NCBI GenBank assembly: GCA_964577175.1
Contig: CAZNYC010000065.1
Span: forward strand, 1 to 21,815
From: BS750m-G62 sp964577175
Lineage (GTDB): Bacteria > Planctomycetota > Phycisphaerae > FEN-1346
Length of the DNA: 21,815 bases
Reading direction: 5' to 3'
Below the pieces are notes generated by a model. It was given only the letters and a program-made list of their open reading frames with translations, searched no databases and was not told the DNA's origin. Positions 21,086 through 21,815 of this stretch are shown here, one piece after another (the stretch's first letter is position 1; each line of letters opens with the position of its first letter). A program made the position numbers and the translations under genes.

Positions 21086-21556
21086 ATGATTCAACTCAAA
21101 CGCATTCTCGTGCCGACCGACTTTTCCGAACACGCCGAGCACGCGGCGACGTACGCGGCGGAACTCGCCCGCCGGTTCGAGGTCGACGAGGTCCACTGCA
21201 TTCACGTCAGCGAGATCCCGGCCGACCTGATGGCCACCTCCGGCTACTACCTGACCGGGCCGAGCGAGCAGTTCATCGACCAGATTCGCGACGAGAGCCG
21301 GCGGAGCCTGGAGGAGTTCGCCAACCAGCATCTGCCGGACCTGCCGGTGGAGACGGCGTTCCTGGAGGGGCGGCCGTTCGTCGAGATCATCCGCTACGCC
21401 CGCGAGAAGGAGGTGGGCCTGATCGTGATCGCGACCCACGGCCGGACGGGCCTGACCCACGCCCTGTTCGGCAGCGTGGCAGAGAAGGTCGTCCGCAAGG
21501 CCCCCTGCCCCGTCCTGGTCATCAAGCAGCAGGAACGCGAGTTCGTCATGCCGTAA
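21086..21556 (+). CDS. Universal stress protein (UspA family)
   Basis: This 156-residue cytoplasmic protein has a single Usp domain. It begins KRILVPTDFSEHAEHAATYA, the typical first strand with its Asp. It ends with the ATP-binding signature THGRTGLTHALFGSVAEKVV (Gx2Gx9GS) and the last strand PCPVLVIK. The intact motif points to an ATP-binding UspFG-type protein rather than a non-binding UspA. GGAGG precedes the ATG by five bases. It shares the promoter of the HEAT-repeat lipoprotein. Its role in stress tolerance is known only for the family. Confidence 0.93.
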   Translation: MIQLKRILVPTDFSEHAEHAATYAAELARRFEVDEVHCIHVSEIPADLMATSGYYLTGPSEQFIDQIRDESRRSLEEFANQHLPDLPVETAFLEGRPFVEIIRYAREKEVGLIVIATHGRTGLTHALFGSVAEKVVRKAPCPVLVIKQQEREFVMP

Positions 21557-21815
21557 CGTTGCGCCAGGCTGCGGCGCTGGGCCGTTCGGTTTTCACCGTA
21601 GAGGTCGCCCAGGGCGCAGAGAAAGACGGAGCGCGGCCGAAACGGAACTCAAGCGGCACACCCGCCTGTCCTGGGTCCTTTGTGCGCCGTTGACGTTGGG
21701 CTGCTTCCAGCGTTCGCTGTGGCCGTCTTTGCCTCTTCCCGCCTTTGGGGTGAGGCACGCCGTTGTCGTTTTGCGTCCCCGCGTGAGGCCGCGTTTTCGA
21801 TACTCTGAGAAAACG
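21557..21815. other. Right-edge non-coding region with degenerate repeats
   Basis: No gene is supported. At about 21593-21633 a TTTTCACCGTAGAGG ... GCGCAGAGAAAG segment resembles the ACCACAGAG-type intergenic repeats seen in many environmental genomes. At 21758-21774 GCCGTTGTCGTTTTGCG shares 13 bases with 19233-19245. The window ends before the next gene. Confidence 0.55.

Noticed and set aside
1..21815. tRNA or rRNA genes
   Set aside because: I found no stretch with the TTCGA arm and CCA-side pairing of a tRNA, nor any conserved rRNA segment.

Overview
The window is G+C-rich bacterial DNA, roughly two thirds G+C by eye. A planctomycete, probably of the Phycisphaerae type, fits best. The clues are an exported protein with dockerin-like EF-hand repeats and a PEP-CTERM anchor, a prepilin-like single-gene pseudopilin, a TatC with a large insertion after its first membrane helix, PilZ proteins, and intergenic spaces crowded with palindromic repeats. 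A run of exactly 100 N marks a scaffold gap, so this is draft and probably metagenome-derived sequence. A 2-oxoacid:ferredoxin oxidoreductase and acetate kinase suggest an anaerobic, fermentative or acetate-metabolising cell. The taxonomic call is inference.

Layout. Positions 1-2320 hold a minus-strand operon for the gamma, delta (ferredoxin) and alpha subunits of a pyruvate-type oxidoreductase; a tandem repeat follows it at the left edge, where the beta subunit would be expected next. Positions 2389-5002 hold a minus-strand, translationally coupled metal ABC transporter (binding lipoprotein, ATPase, permease). A strong plus-strand promoter then drives the PEP-CTERM protein (5366-6844), followed by a cupin and a pseudopilin-like protein (7021-8087). 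Acetate kinase and a membrane M48 metallopeptidase lie on the minus strand (8249-10566). The M48 gene body is noticeably poorer in G+C than its surroundings.

Positions 11027-13031 carry a membrane-anchored coiled-coil protein and two PilZ-domain proteins, plausibly c-di-GMP responsive. Between the PilZ genes lie two good promoters and a strongly foldable, apparently non-coding stretch. This is the best candidate here for an undescribed element. Positions 13243-17095 look like one operon: a B12-binding-type radical SAM protein, TatC with a long acidic tail broken by the N gap, and an endonuclease III whose iron-sulfur motif has one Cys replaced by His. A degenerate serine-hydrolase/beta-lactamase-fold protein (17218-18414) and a small exported protein (18775-19080) lie on the minus strand. 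A HEAT-repeat lipoprotein and a universal stress protein close the window on the plus strand.

The most striking non-coding feature is a family of 28-bp palindromes. Six clear copies and one looser relative occur in the window, with compensatory changes in the stem. One copy lies inside the 3' end of the metal-binding lipoprotein gene. Several 18-bp palindromes with an AA centre, a 100-bp compound repeat and an A-free GCCGTT-rich tract add to the picture of a genome rich in small dispersed repeats.
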